A DNA stretch of 64,000 nucleotides, taken from NCBI RefSeq assembly GCF_012027495.1, contig NZ_SNUK01000003.1, forward strand, positions 310,001-374,000, given 5' to 3'. This document shows positions 1 to 9,955 of this stretch, one piece after another (the first letter of the stretch is position 1; each line of letters begins with the position of its first letter). The notes below the pieces were generated by a model that searched no databases, had not been told where the DNA came from, and was given only the letters and a program-made list of their open reading frames with translations. This DNA is from Thermococcus sp. JdF3 (GTDB taxonomy: Archaea; Methanobacteriota_B; Thermococci; Thermococcales; Thermococcaceae). Position numbers and translations under genes: made by a program.

Positions 1-117
1 GCCGCTCTGAACGCCGATTTCACGCATTGACTTGCGGTCTATTCTAACTATTCCCCTCCCAACGTCCCTCTGGTAAGCAGAGGCGACCTTGAGCTTAACT
101 TCCCTCTTTTCGGTCAT
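1..117 (-). CDS. Cdc48/VAT-type AAA+ ATPase, N-terminal fragment (cut by window edge)
   Basis: The first 39 codons of a minus-strand gene are visible; the rest lies outside the window. They begin MTEKREVKLKVASAYQ and continue with a VGRGIVRID stretch, typical of the N-terminal double-psi barrel of archaeal Cdc48/VAT (p97) unfoldases. The complete family member has an N domain and two AAA+ rings and extracts or unfolds proteins for the proteasome. The start is ATG at 117, with a GGAGGTGGTGA ribosome binding site just upstream. A second, complete cdc48 gene lies at 19625-22138, and its N terminus aligns with this one (shared [10 protein letters not shown] motif), so the organism has two paralogues. 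Assignment rests on the N domain only. Confidence 0.85.
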   Translation of the reverse strand, partial: MTEKREVKLKVASAYQRDVGRGIVRIDRKSMREIGVQSG

Positions 118-189
118 CTTTCACCACCTCCAAACTTCTCATGACCGATGATCGTGAGATTCAATGTTTTTATTTTACTTGGGGGTTGT

Positions 190-247
190 AGGGGGCGGAG
201 CCCCCTCCGGTATTAAATTAAAGCGGGGTCGTGGGGCGAAGCCCCAC
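190..247. repeat. Two look-alike GC hairpins in the cdc48-hsp20 gap
   Basis: The 196-base gap between two minus-strand genes holds two hairpins of the same design: 7-bp arms with a 3-base loop. Arms are 190-196/200-206 (AGGGGGC, GCCCCCT) and 231-237/241-247 (GTGGGGC, GCCCCAC). On the minus strand the loops read TCC and TTC. They lie downstream of hsp20 and upstream of the cdc48 start, so they could act in transcript ending, in a leader, or be a dispersed intergenic repeat. No open reading frame here is credible. Confidence 0.6.
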
Positions 248-313
248 ATCGGGGGTTTGATGGTAGAGGAAGATAAGAGGGTGTCCCCCTTGTCTTCCCT
301 TACAACGAAAGGG

Positions 314-799
314 TTACTCAATCTTGACTTCGAAGCCCTCTCCCTCCTCCTTCTTGGGGGCCTTCTTGGGTATCTCTATCTCAAGGACGCCGTTGTTGTA
401 GCGGGCCTTGGTCTTCTCCGGGATGACCTCCTCCGGCAGTCTGATGACCCTTCTGTAACCGCTGTAGTAGCGCTCGATCCTTATGGCTCCCTCGGTTTCA
501 AGCTCCTTCTCGCGCTTCACCTGGGCCTCGAGATAGACGGTGTCCCCCGTAACGCGGAGCTTGATGTCCTCCCTGCGCACTCCCGGAAGCTCGACGGTTA
601 TGATGAACCTGTCACCGCGGTCGAAGATGTCCACGAAGGGCTCGCGCCAGGTCTCGCTGACGAACTCGTAGCGCTCGGGCTCCCGGGTGCTCCAGAGCCG
701 CGGTCCATGGAAGACGTCCCTAAAGATGGCGTCGATCTCCTCCTGTATCTCCCTCATCAGGTCAAAGGGGTCCCAGTAGCGGTCCCTCCTCCAGACCAT
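314..799 (-). CDS. hsp20: Small heat-shock protein (Hsp20/alpha-crystallin family)
   Basis: This 161-residue protein is an ATP-independent holdase that binds unfolding proteins at high temperature in the cytoplasm. Residues about 50-150 form the alpha-crystallin domain, with the conserved ELPGVRREDI segment and the late NGVLEIEIPK motif. The C-terminal tail is charged and lysine/glutamate-rich. The N-terminal arm (WDPFDLMREIQEEID) is the usual Thermococcales Hsp20 start. ATG at 799 follows a purine-rich GGGGGTGGGAG binding site. The gene has its own TATA box and a near-perfect Phr-type operator at the expected transcription start (819-843), so heat-shock control is likely. Length is normal for the family. 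Confidence 0.95.
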   Translation of the reverse strand: MVWRRDRYWDPFDLMREIQEEIDAIFRDVFHGPRLWSTREPERYEFVSETWREPFVDIFDRGDRFIITVELPGVRREDIKLRVTGDTVYLEAQVKREKELETEGAIRIERYYSGYRRVIRLPEEVIPEKTKARYNNGVLEIEIPKKAPKKEEGEGFEVKIE

Positions 800-818
800 A
801 CTCCCACCCCCCTCAACC

Positions 819-860
819 TTTTGGTTACCAGTAGTTACTAAAAGGGAAGAGTTTAAAAAG
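819..860 (-). promoter_or_regulatory. hsp20 promoter with Phr-type heat-shock operator
   Basis: Read on the minus strand, a TATA element (CTTTTTAAA, 852-860) is followed by a 25-bp block at 819-843. The block fits the pattern I recall for the Thermococcales heat-shock repressor Phr: TTTA-N3-AC-N5-GT-N-A-N2-AAAA. All fixed positions match. The block lies about 10-35 bp downstream of TATA and so covers the predicted transcription start, where a repressor would block polymerase. The phr gene itself is not in this window. Confidence 0.75.
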
Positions 861-1164
861 TTTTGTGTTCATAAATGGACATTAAAGAAGAGCCAGAGAC
901 ATAGCGGGGATGTGGAAAAACTACAACATTATACGGACTGTGATTGGAAGAAGTACAAAGAGGGAGGGGGGAAGCTTGGGGCACCACCCCCTTCGTTCTT
1001 TCTTGAGGGAGACCTCAAGCTTCCGGGCAGCGGGCGTTCCTACCAGGGCCCGCAACGCTGCTACGTACAAACTTAAATGTTGGTCGCCCACTTCTCCTGC
1101 ACTGTAATGTAAGTGCAGGATATATATTAATCTTTCGCGTTCTTTGTTGTACATTCAACAACGA
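844..1164. other. Structured intergenic region, about 320 bases, no credible gene
   Basis: Between hsp20 and the metallo-beta-lactamase gene there is no ORF with a ribosome binding site. It contains a long hairpin with 9-bp arms GGAAGCTTG/CAAGCTTCC (about 970-1024). A second, interrupted hairpin with arms GCAGCG/CGCTGC lies at about 1027-1062. A perfect inverted repeat with arms CCTGCACT/AGTGCAGG and an 8-base spacer lies at 1096-1119. An AT-rich TATATATTAA tract (1121-1130) beside that palindrome resembles a minus-strand TATA box. The region may encode a small structured RNA or carry operators; I cannot assign strand or family. Confidence 0.4.
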
Positions 1165-2049
1165 TTAAAAAGTTCGGTTAAAAAATTTCCAGTACCCCGA
1201 CAATGTTGTGGTGGATTCGATAGCCGTTGATTCGTATCCAATCCCATTAAGAATCCTTGCAAACTCCTCGGCAAAGCCGTAAACTGTGAAAACCCTCTCC
1301 GGGTTTACCCGTTCCACGATCCTCATCAGCTCCCAGAAGTCGGCGTGGTTGCTGAGCTTGAGGGTTCCAAAACCGGAAACCGTCAGCTCCCAGGGCGAGA
1401 GGGAGTTCTCAACCTTGGGCGAGCGGTAGGAACGGAGGAGGACTTCACCATCTGCCGAGATGTTGCCGAAGGAAAGGCCGAACTTCGAATAAACGCGCGC
1501 CACTTTAACCATCTCCCGCGAGGCCCTGACGGTGTAGCCGTGAAGGTCGAGTATCTTCATGACTTCCTGAGCTTTCCCCATCTGGTTGACGTAAAGAACC
1601 GGTTTTTTGCCCCTCTCCAGCGCCTCCTCGACGAAGGCGATTAGCTTTTTCTCGGCTTCCCGCGGCGTTGGAAACGTGAAGTGCGGAACGCCAAAGGTGG
1701 CCTCGATTATCAGAAAGTCCGCCCTCGGGAAGCGGCTCTTCTCGGCCGTTCTGAGCTTGAACCACTTGGTGTCGCCGGTGTAGAACAGCGTCCCGTTCTC
1801 GAGCCACAGCTTTATTCCGGCCGAGCCGAGCATATGGCCGGCTGGATAGAGCTTCGCCTTGAAATCGCCGAGGTAGAAGGTCTTTCCGAACTCGATTTCC
1901 CTGTAGAAGCCGCCCTTTCGGAGGTGGCTAAGGAACTTGGTCGCCCTGGTGGAGTAGATAACCTCTCCGCTGACGAAGTGGTCCGTGTGGGCGTGGCTCT
2001 GGAAGGCAAAGCGGGCCGAGCTGTCGAGGCCTACGTTGTCTATTATCAT
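1165..2049 (-). CDS. Metallo-beta-lactamase-fold nuclease-like protein
   Basis: A 294-residue metallo-beta-lactamase-fold protein. Visible metal-binding motifs are SHAHTDH (residues about 17-23), GHMLGSAG (about 71-78), YTGDTKW (about 90-96) and a late SNHADF with a downstream V-Y-GF segment. This set resembles the COG1236-type relatives of RNA 3'-end processing/exonuclease enzymes (beta-CASP group and DNA ligase-associated exonucleases). A nuclease acting on RNA or DNA is therefore likely, but the substrate is unknown. It starts at ATG 2049 and is divergent from the ABC transporter genes. It is shorter than full beta-CASP ribonucleases, so a single compact catalytic domain is expected. Confidence 0.75.
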   Translation of the reverse strand: MIIDNVGLDSSARFAFQSHAHTDHFVSGEVIYSTRATKFLSHLRKGGFYREIEFGKTFYLGDFKAKLYPAGHMLGSAGIKLWLENGTLFYTGDTKWFKLRTAEKSRFPRADFLIIEATFGVPHFTFPTPREAEKKLIAFVEEALERGKKPVLYVNQMGKAQEVMKILDLHGYTVRASREMVKVARVYSKFGLSFGNISADGEVLLRSYRSPKVENSLSPWELTVSGFGTLKLSNHADFWELMRIVERVNPERVFTVYGFAEEFARILNGIGYESTAIESTTTLSGYWKFFNRTF

Positions 2050-2113
2050 TATTTTTGAATAAGCTCCCGAAACCCTTATTTATCTTCGTTTCGACATTCC
2101 TCTGGGTGTTGAG

Positions 2114-3052
2114 ATGTCCACTTACATCATCGAGACTGAGAAGCTCACCAAATTCTTCGGCAGGATGAACGTTGTGTATCATCTCAACCTGAAGGTTCCT
2201 AAAGGTGCAGTCTACGGCTTTCTCGGCCCCAACGGCGCCGGAAAGACCACCACAATAAAGATGCTTACCGGGGCGCTGAAGCCGACCTACGGCGAGATAA
2301 GGATTTTTGGCCTGGACATGCCGAGTGAGAGGGTTGAGATAATGCGAAAGGTCGGCTATATGCCCGAGAAGCCCCTTGCCTATGAGGACATAACGATTTT
2401 CGAGTTCCTGACCTATATGGGCCGTCTCTTAGGTCTTCCCAAGGAGGAGGCCGTGAAGCAGGCGAGGGAGCTGATGGCCTACACCGGAGTTGGAAAGCTG
2501 GCCTTCAACAGGATACGGGAGCTCTCAAGCGGTCAGAGGCAGAGGGTTACTTTTGCCATGGCCCTCCTTGGGAACCCTGAGCTTCTAATCCTCGACGAGC
2601 CGACGAGCAACCTCGACCCCCTCGGGAGAATGGAATTCATCGGCAGGGTTTTGGAACTGGCCAAGGCTGGAAAGACCATCTTCATAAGCTCACACATAGT
2701 CAGCGAGATAGAGAGGATGTGCAACCACGTCGGCCTGATTAAGGACGGCCAGCTCATCGAACAGGGGCGCGTTAGAGACCTGGTGAACGTCGAGGGGACA
2801 GATTACGACGTTGTTGTCTCGGACAACGGGAAGCTCCTGGAATTCCTGAAGGACAGGGTTTACGTGAGGGAGGCATGGGAAGAGGAGGGAATCCTCCGAG
2901 TGAAGCTCGACGAGAGGTTCGCGGAGCGGTTCTTCGTTGAGCTACCCGCCTTTCTGGCCAAAGAGGGACTCGCCCTCAAGCTCTTCAAGTCCCACACGAG
3001 TCCGCTGGAGAGGATCCTGATGAAGCGCTTCAACGTGGGGTGGAAGGAATGA
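2114..3052 (+). CDS. ABC transporter ATP-binding protein
   Basis: This 312-residue nucleotide-binding subunit powers an ABC-2 type transporter. Walker A is GPNGAGKTT (about residues 38-46), the ABC signature is LSSGQRQR (about 139-146), Walker B is LLILDEP, and a switch histidine follows in ISSH. A C-terminal extension of about 90 residues follows the NTP-binding domain, as in daunorubicin/Nat-type exporters. A TATA-like CTTATTTATC lies upstream and ATG 2114 follows GGGTGTTGAG. The stop codon overlaps the start of the permease gene (ATGA), so the two subunits are co-translated. The substrate cannot be read from the sequence. Confidence 0.9.
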   Translation: MSTYIIETEKLTKFFGRMNVVYHLNLKVPKGAVYGFLGPNGAGKTTTIKMLTGALKPTYGEIRIFGLDMPSERVEIMRKVGYMPEKPLAYEDITIFEFLTYMGRLLGLPKEEAVKQARELMAYTGVGKLAFNRIRELSSGQRQRVTFAMALLGNPELLILDEPTSNLDPLGRMEFIGRVLELAKAGKTIFISSHIVSEIERMCNHVGLIKDGQLIEQGRVRDLVNVEGTDYDVVVSDNGKLLEFLKDRVYVREAWEEEGILRVKLDERFAERFFVELPAFLAKEGLALKLFKSHTSPLERILMKRFNVGWKE

Positions 3053-3864
3053 GCGATAACGGCATGAAGCCCTTCCAGAGCGCCCTCTGGGTGGTCTTTG
3101 AGAGCGAGTTCAGGAGATTGATCCGCTCAAGGAAGCTCAAGGTCCTATTCCTCGTTACGTTCTTTCCTGCGTTCATATACCTTCTCAGCCCAAACGCATC
3201 GGGAACCGGCATTGATGCTATGCTCAAGGCGTTTCAGGCTCTCATGCTTGATCTGGTCCCCAACTACTGGCTGGGTATAATCGGCCAGCTCATCGCGATA
3301 ATCCTCATGAGCGACCTCCTCGCGGGTGAGATAGACCGGGGAACAATAAGGGTACTGCTTGCGAGGCCGGTGAGGCTCAGCGAGGTTGTAGCCGCGAAGT
3401 TTTTCGCTGGACTCGGCGCCCTTGCGATTCTCTTTGGAGTTCCCTACACCGTTATCTGGCTCTACAACCCCCTCGTTTACGATACCGGTGCGAACGGACT
3501 CTGGAAAGGCCTGCCCGACTTTCTCCTTGCCCTGGGAGCGACGCTCCTTGTTCTGGCCGCCCTCGGCGCCCTGGCGATGCTGGTTTCGGTCATCATAACG
3601 CGCCCGCTCTACGCCTCGCTGGCGACCTTTGGGATAGTCTTTCTCCTTCAGTTCCTCCTGCCCCAGATTCCCTACGTCAAAACCCCGGAGCGCTACACCC
3701 TCGGCTATCAGGCGGTGGTTCTGCTGAAGGCCGGGTTCGATAAGGTTGACCTGGGCGCCTTCATCGGGAATCCCTCCCATACGGCCGTCTTTTTTGGTGC
3801 AGTTGGGGCCATCTTCCTGGCCGTTGCCTGGGCGGTGCTCGTAGGCCGCGACTTCCCCGATTGA
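3049..3864 (+). CDS. ABC-2 type transporter permease
   Basis: A 271-residue membrane protein with about six hydrophobic segments: LFLVTFFPAFIYLL, LGIIGQLIAIILM, LAILFGVPYTVIWL, LLVLAALGALAMLV, ATFGIVFLLQFLL and a final VFFGAVGAIFLAVAWAVLV. The conserved LLAGEIDRGTIRVLLARPV segment is the cytoplasmic coupling stretch of ABC-2 permeases. I chose ATG 3049, which overlaps the ATPase stop by four bases; an in-frame ATG nine bases upstream is possible. With the preceding ATPase it forms a complete two-gene exporter. Confidence 0.85.
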   Translation: MSDNGMKPFQSALWVVFESEFRRLIRSRKLKVLFLVTFFPAFIYLLSPNASGTGIDAMLKAFQALMLDLVPNYWLGIIGQLIAIILMSDLLAGEIDRGTIRVLLARPVRLSEVVAAKFFAGLGALAILFGVPYTVIWLYNPLVYDTGANGLWKGLPDFLLALGATLLVLAALGALAMLVSVIITRPLYASLATFGIVFLLQFLLPQIPYVKTPERYTLGYQAVVLLKAGFDKVDLGAFIGNPSHTAVFFGAVGAIFLAVAWAVLVGRDFPD

Positions 3865-3951
3865 TGGATAATTTATCCGATGTCAAGCACAACCTTTAGT
3901 TATGTAAAAGCTTTTTATAGGCCGGCGCCCAAATAGGGGCAGGTGGTAGGC

Positions 3952-5640
<1,689 letters not shown>

Positions 5641-5711
5641 CGCATCGTTTCATTTTCTTCTTCCATTCCAAAACGTTTTTAATTCCATGCGATAGTTAAA
5701 TCGGTGGTGGT

Positions 5712-7653
5712 ATGAGAACCTCCCGTTTCCTTGTCCTTCTGCTCCTCATCGGTGCCATTCTCTCCCAGCAGGTTATTGCCGAACCTGCACCCGGGTATCG
5801 GTTTCCAGACCATCCGGTTATGATGCACCTCAGCGTCGCCAGCAACGGAAGCTTCGCCCTCATTGGGATTACTGTGTCCGAGTATGGAAAGCTGCCCGAC
5901 CATATGTGCCCAATAGACTCTCCCGATACTTACATCGGCTGCCGCGAGCTCTCCGGAAGGGAATATATCCTCATTCGAAGTCGGTGACGGCGTGAAGTAC
6001 GTTAATGTCACGGACTCGTTGGCGAGGTTCAACTTCACCGTCCTTTCAGTTGCTCCCCTCGGGAGGGAGTGGTTCCTCATCGGTGTCCGCCACCTTTCCC
6101 CCTGCGAGTTCGACGTCTGCACCAACGTAAGCTACACCGTCATGGAGTACCTCCCGGAGGAGGAACGGATTGGGAGGCCCGTTCGCCTTTCTCAAATTGA
6201 CTCGGACGTTCTCTTCAACCTGCCCGGTGTTATGGCTGTGAGCGGGACACTCTCCAACGGCTCGCTGGTCTTCTCCTTCCCCTACGCCAACGAAACATAT
6301 CCCGTTCCGGTTGAGGCCTTTGAGAAGTACCTCCGCCTCCTGAACTTCAGCGACTCCAGCGGCCTGAATGCGGAGAGCCTGCTGAAGCTCTTCCGGGCGG
6401 TACCCTTCCGCGGAGGAATCATCCTTTACCTTCCAAGCTACGGGCTTGAGGCCTACACTCCAGAGCCATACTCCGTCAGGGAATACCTCCTCATTGGGAA
6501 TAGGTCCAGCGTTTACTTCCCCCACATGTGGGTTGGGCACTCCGGTTTCGTCTACTCCCCCAATAACGCCAGCGCGACTCCCCTGACAGAACGACTCTTC
6601 CCGCCTTTGCTGTACTACCACAACGGAAAGCTCAGCCCCCTTCTGAACCTCTCGGTTGAGACCTATGTCCGGGCCTCCGACGGTTCCGGTGAGGCGTTTA
6701 CCTGTGCTCAGCCAGTTCTGAAGCTTCCAAACGGAACCCTTGCCCGGGTTGGGGGAAACTCTTCCGTTCCCGAGCTGGAACTTCCCCCCGATGAAGGCAG
6801 GGTCTATATCTCCATCGTCCGCACCGTACCCCATTACTCCCCAGAAAACTTCACTTTCGTGGATCTTTGCGTTAACAGAGAGGAAATCCTCCATGCCAGG
6901 CTTGGTGAGTCACCGGTGTCCTTCCTCCAGACACCTTTTCCAGGGCTGTTCCTCAACGTCAATGGCTCGTGGGTGTACGGGAGGCTGAGTAGTGGAGGAT
7001 TCAGAGACTTTTGCATCGATTACTGGGGACCAGCTTTCAACGAAACCTTCGTCTACGACCCCGTTGGGAGGATTCTCCATCCCATTGAAGTGAGCACGTT
7101 GGGACGTGATTCCTCCCATGAGTTCCATGCGTGGAAGGCCAACCGGGGCGCCGTTAGTTTCATAACGCCCTCCCTCGATATCTCCTGGATCCCTCTGGAA
7201 AACCTCTCTCGGTGTGTCCCCTCTTCAAAAGCTGCGTCAATGCTCCGCGGGATTAAAGTGGGGGAGGGGATACTCTTTTATTACCCATTCTACGTTACGG
7301 GAATCGCGCTCGAGGGGCGCGGCTGGGCAACCGTCTGGGGCGACTACTCCTCAAACGCCCCCACCACACTCGACGGTACCTGCCTGGCATTCTACTACTC
7401 AGACGGCAGAATAACTTCCGCTCTGAAGGCCGAGACCGCCGTTGTAACGGTGCCAGTCGGGAACTGGAGCGTTAAACTCGGCATTCCGTATATTGATACG
7501 GGCAACGCCCTCAACGTCTCCCCGGAGCTCCCGGAGGAAAGCACGCCCACTCAGACCCTGCCAGGGGAAGAGGGTTCGAGCGTTTGCGGTCCGGCCGCGA
7601 TAATCGGGTTCTCGGTAATCCCCCTCCTCCTGAGGAGAAAACGCCGGGGATAG
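5712..7653 (+). pseudogene. Frameshifted CGP-CTERM surface protein gene
   Basis: Two reading frames together make one secreted protein of about 645 residues. The first (5712-5987) has a signal peptide (FLVLLLLIGAILSQQ) and ends in an out-of-frame stop. The second continues from about 5974 to 7653. Reading on from GREYIL into FEVGDGVKYVNV needs one base removed near 5962-5975. The end is a Thermococcales CGP-CTERM sorting signal: CGP motif, hydrophobic stretch, then RRKRRG. Many N-X-S/T sites suggest a glycosylated exterior domain. The shorter protein at 12358-13335 shares motifs (AVPFRGGIILYLP versus AVPVAGGVLIYYVP), so they are paralogues. The break may be a real mutation, a slippery programmed shift or a sequencing error. 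Function unknown. Confidence 0.75.
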
Positions 7654-7687
7654 CTCCGGGTGGAAAACCTTAAAACCCCACGAAAAA

Positions 7688-7697
7688 GCTTAAAAAA
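7688..7697 (+). promoter_or_regulatory. TATA box of the L39e-L31e-aIF6-LX operon
   Basis: GCTTAAAAAA preceded by purine-rich AAA fits a Thermococcus BRE/TATA element. The predicted transcription start is about 7718, giving a leader of some 30 bases that carries the GGGAGGTG binding site of the L39e gene. No other TATA-like element is evident before the LX gene, so the four genes are probably one transcript. Confidence 0.55.
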
Positions 7698-7747
7698 GGA
7701 TAGCCAAAGCATCAACAGGCATCATGATAATCCCGGGAGGTGTAGTT

Positions 7748-7903
7748 ATGGCGAGAAACAAGCCGCTTGCGAAGAAGCTCAGACTTGCCAAGGCCGCCAA
7801 GCAGAACAGGCGCATTCCGGTCTGGGTCATCGTCAAGACCAACAGGAATGTCATGACCCACCCCAAGAGGAGAATGTGGAGGAGAACCAAGCTCAAGGAG
7901 TGA
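7748..7903 (+). CDS. rpl39e: Ribosomal protein L39e (eL39)
   Basis: A 51-residue, very basic protein beginning [18 protein letters not shown] and ending WRRTKLKE. It is the archaeal/eukaryotic large-subunit protein eL39, which lines the peptide exit tunnel. Length is exactly that of the family. ATG 7748 follows GGGAGGTGTAGTT. It is the first gene of a compact translation operon (L39e, L31e, aIF6, LX) with gaps of 11, 27 and 17 bases. Confidence 0.96.
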   Translation: MARNKPLAKKLRLAKAAKQNRRIPVWVIVKTNRNVMTHPKRRMWRRTKLKE

Positions 7904-7914
7904 GGTGAGTTAAG

Positions 7915-8184
7915 ATGATCAAGCCCGGAGAGGAAGTCATATTCGTCGTTCCCATACAGAAAATAAAGAAGCGCGTTCCACGCTGGAAGAGGGCCCCGAG
8001 GGCCGCCAAGTTCGTCCGCGAGTGGATAGCCAGGCACGCCAAGGCCGACGAGGTCATCATCGGCACCGACGTCAACGAGAAGCTCTGGGAGCGCGGCGCA
8101 GAAAAGCCGCCCAGCAAGCTCCGTGTTAAGGTTATCGTCGAAGAGGAAGACGGCAAGAGAATTGCCAAGGTCGCCCTCGCCTGA
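7915..8184 (+). CDS. rpl31e: Ribosomal protein L31e (eL31)
   Basis: This 89-residue basic protein is eL31 of the archaeal large ribosomal subunit, located near the exit tunnel. Diagnostic segments are [19 protein letters not shown] and [18 protein letters not shown], followed by [20 protein letters not shown] 7915 follows GAGGTGAGTTAAG. It sits directly after L39e and before aIF6, the usual Thermococcales order, so it is co-transcribed with ribosome assembly partners. Confidence 0.96.
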   Translation: MIKPGEEVIFVVPIQKIKKRVPRWKRAPRAAKFVREWIARHAKADEVIIGTDVNEKLWERGAEKPPSKLRVKVIVEEEDGKRIAKVALA

Positions 8185-8211
8185 TTCCTTTTAATTTAAC
8201 GAGGTGACGAG

Positions 8212-8898
8212 ATGCACATAGAAAGGCTCGATTTTGAGAACTCTCCGTATCTGGGCGTTTACGGTACCGCCACCGACAGGGTAGCCCTTATCAGGGAGGG
8301 CCTCGGCGAGAAGAAGCTCGAGGTTCTCAGGGAGGTTCTCAAGGTTCCGCTCATTGAAACGAGCATAATGAAGTCGCGCATAGTGGGTATATTCGCGGCC
8401 GGCAACTCCAGCACCATAGTCGTCCCCTGGTACGTCTGGGACGCCGAGCTGGAGAGGATAAACGGCCAGCTCAGAGAGCACGGGATTGACACCGAGATAG
8501 TCCCGTTCCAGAGCACCCTCACCGCCTTCGGCAACCTCATCCTCGCCAACGACAGGGCGGCGCTGGTGAGCGCGAAGTTCAGCCGCGAGGAGGCCAAGAG
8601 GCTCGAGGACGTACTCGGCGTCGAGGTCGAGAGGGGGATGATAGGTGACTTCCACGCCGTCGGGAGCGTCGGGGTCGTCACCAACAGGGGCGGACTCGTT
8701 CATCCGGAGGCGACCGACGAGGAGCTCGAGTGGCTCCGCGACCTCTTCAAGGTTGACATCTACGTCGGAACCGCCAACATGGGCGTTCCCTTCGTTGGCT
8801 CATGCATGCTGGCGAACTCTCACGGTGTCGTCGTTGGGCACCTGACCACCGGACCCGAGATAGTGAAGATTGAAGAAGCCTTGGGCTTCCTTGATTGA
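8212..8898 (+). CDS. eif6: Translation initiation factor aIF6
   Basis: A 228-residue homologue of eIF6, the anti-association factor that binds uL14 on the 50S subunit and prevents premature joining with 30S; it also takes part in large-subunit maturation. The five-fold pseudo-repeat of the family is visible: SPYLGVYGTATD, NSSTIVVPW, FGNLILANDRAALVS, GSVGVVTNRGGLVHP and TANMGVPFVGSCMLANSHGVVVG. Length is normal. ATG 8212 follows GAGGTGACG. It lies between L31e and LX in the same operon, which fits a joint role in 60S-type subunit biogenesis. Confidence 0.97.
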   Translation: MHIERLDFENSPYLGVYGTATDRVALIREGLGEKKLEVLREVLKVPLIETSIMKSRIVGIFAAGNSSTIVVPWYVWDAELERINGQLREHGIDTEIVPFQSTLTAFGNLILANDRAALVSAKFSREEAKRLEDVLGVEVERGMIGDFHAVGSVGVVTNRGGLVHPEATDEELEWLRDLFKVDIYVGTANMGVPFVGSCMLANSHGVVVGHLTTGPEIVKIEEALGFLD

Positions 8899-8915
8899 TG
8901 ATGGAGGTGTGAGCT

Positions 8916-9146
8916 ATGGAGGTTAAGGTCTTCCGCGTTAAGGGCGTTTTCGAGAGGAACGGAAAGAGGGAGAGGTTCACCAGGGAATACCGCGGCCTCA
9001 AAGCCGAGGACGTCGTTGAGATACTCTACTCCGAGGTCGGCAGCAAGCACCGCGTTCCGAGGAACAAGATATGGATCGAGAGCGTCGAGGAGATAAAGCC
9101 CGAAGAGGCCGAGAACCCGATAGTCAGAAAGCTCAGCGGGCTCTGA
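8916..9146 (+). CDS. rplX: Ribosomal protein LX (L18Ae/eL20)
   Basis: A 76-residue protein, beginning [19 protein letters not shown], corresponding to archaeal LX (half of eukaryotic eL20/L18a) of the large subunit. The [16 protein letters not shown] segment is typical. ATG 8916 follows GGAGGTGTGAGCT. It is the last gene of the L39e-L31e-aIF6-LX operon and converges with the minus-strand gene at 9156, leaving nine bases between the stop codons. Confidence 0.94.
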   Translation: MEVKVFRVKGVFERNGKRERFTREYRGLKAEDVVEILYSEVGSKHRVPRNKIWIESVEEIKPEEAENPIVRKLSGL

Positions 9147-9155
9147 TTTCCTTTT

Positions 9156-9923
9156 CTATTCCATCCCAAGCTTCACTGAGAAAGCCATTTCTTCCCTTGC
9201 CTTTCCAACGCTGAGCCTGAGCGTGAATTTTCCGTGTCCGCTGAGGCCGATAAAGCCACTCATGGCCTTCTGGAGTCCCCGCGGTGAGAGAACTTTCTCG
9301 TGGGAGATTATGAGCGTCGGTTCCCTGATGAACTCGTAGGTGAACCTTCCCTGCTCGCTTCCGAAGAAGACGATATCCTCGACCATCTTGCCGAGCAGAA
9401 GAAGGTCAGCGTAGCCGGCCTTCTGGAGGTTTAATGCAATCGCTCCTTCAAAGCCGTTTTCCAGAGGTTTTAGGGAGACCTGGGCGTAGTCTTCCAGGTT
9501 TCCCGCCTCCAGAACATCGCCCGGGAACGTGACCCGGTAACTCGGCGTAATGTAGAGAAACAGAACACCGTTTTTGAGCCGGTATCCAGGAAGCTCGATC
9601 CTTCCGGAGCCGGGGACGTCGAGTTCGACCCTGTACTGGGCCGGAACCAATGGGAGCTCGCTGGAGAGGACGCCCTCCTCCGGCACGAACTTTCTTGATG
9701 TATTGAAGAGCCAGCCCGAGGTGTAGTACTTGGAGCCCCTTGCCCCTATCCTGGGACCCAAAAGGACGGAGCTTACCGCGTTGAACCTTCCGTATTCGAC
9801 CTCAACGCTCTCTGGGAACAGGACCGCGTTCTCCAGAACCTCAATCCTCCCGGAAACTTCCTCGACAAGTTTTCTGACTCTGCTGGAGAAAAATCGACCG
9901 CCGGAAATCGTGAGGATTCTCAT
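9156..9923 (-). CDS. Conserved hypothetical protein, 255 residues
   Basis: I do not recognise this protein. It begins MRILTISGGRFFSSRVRKLVEEV, is mostly predicted beta-strand with alternating hydrophobic residues, and has no signal peptide, membrane segment or clear catalytic motif. A middle region (VELDVPGSGRIELPGYRL) looks like a beta-sandwich or barrel. It probably shares a transcript with no neighbour: the PP-loop gene upstream ends 32 bases before its start at 9923, in the same direction, so a two-gene operon is possible. Codon use matches the window, arguing for a real gene. Confidence 0.6.
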   Translation of the reverse strand: MRILTISGGRFFSSRVRKLVEEVSGRIEVLENAVLFPESVEVEYGRFNAVSSVLLGPRIGARGSKYYTSGWLFNTSRKFVPEEGVLSSELPLVPAQYRVELDVPGSGRIELPGYRLKNGVLFLYITPSYRVTFPGDVLEAGNLEDYAQVSLKPLENGFEGAIALNLQKAGYADLLLLGKMVEDIVFFGSEQGRFTYEFIREPTLIISHEKVLSPRGLQKAMSGFIGLSGHGKFTLRLSVGKAREEMAFSVKLGME

Positions 9924-9955
9924 TCAACGTCCCCCAAAGGAGTGGGAGAGAAAAT

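Noticed and set aside
164-841. 225-residue plus-strand ORF over hsp20
   Set aside because: Antisense to hsp20, and its start lies in the hairpin region.
930-1070. H/ACA RNA in the hsp20 gap
   Set aside because: Stems exist, but no ACA lies next to a lower stem and no K-loop in correct order was found on either strand.
921-1154. 77-residue minus-strand ORF in the hsp20 to metallo-beta-lactamase gap
   Set aside because: No binding site; sequence is dictated by the inverted repeats; not protein-like.
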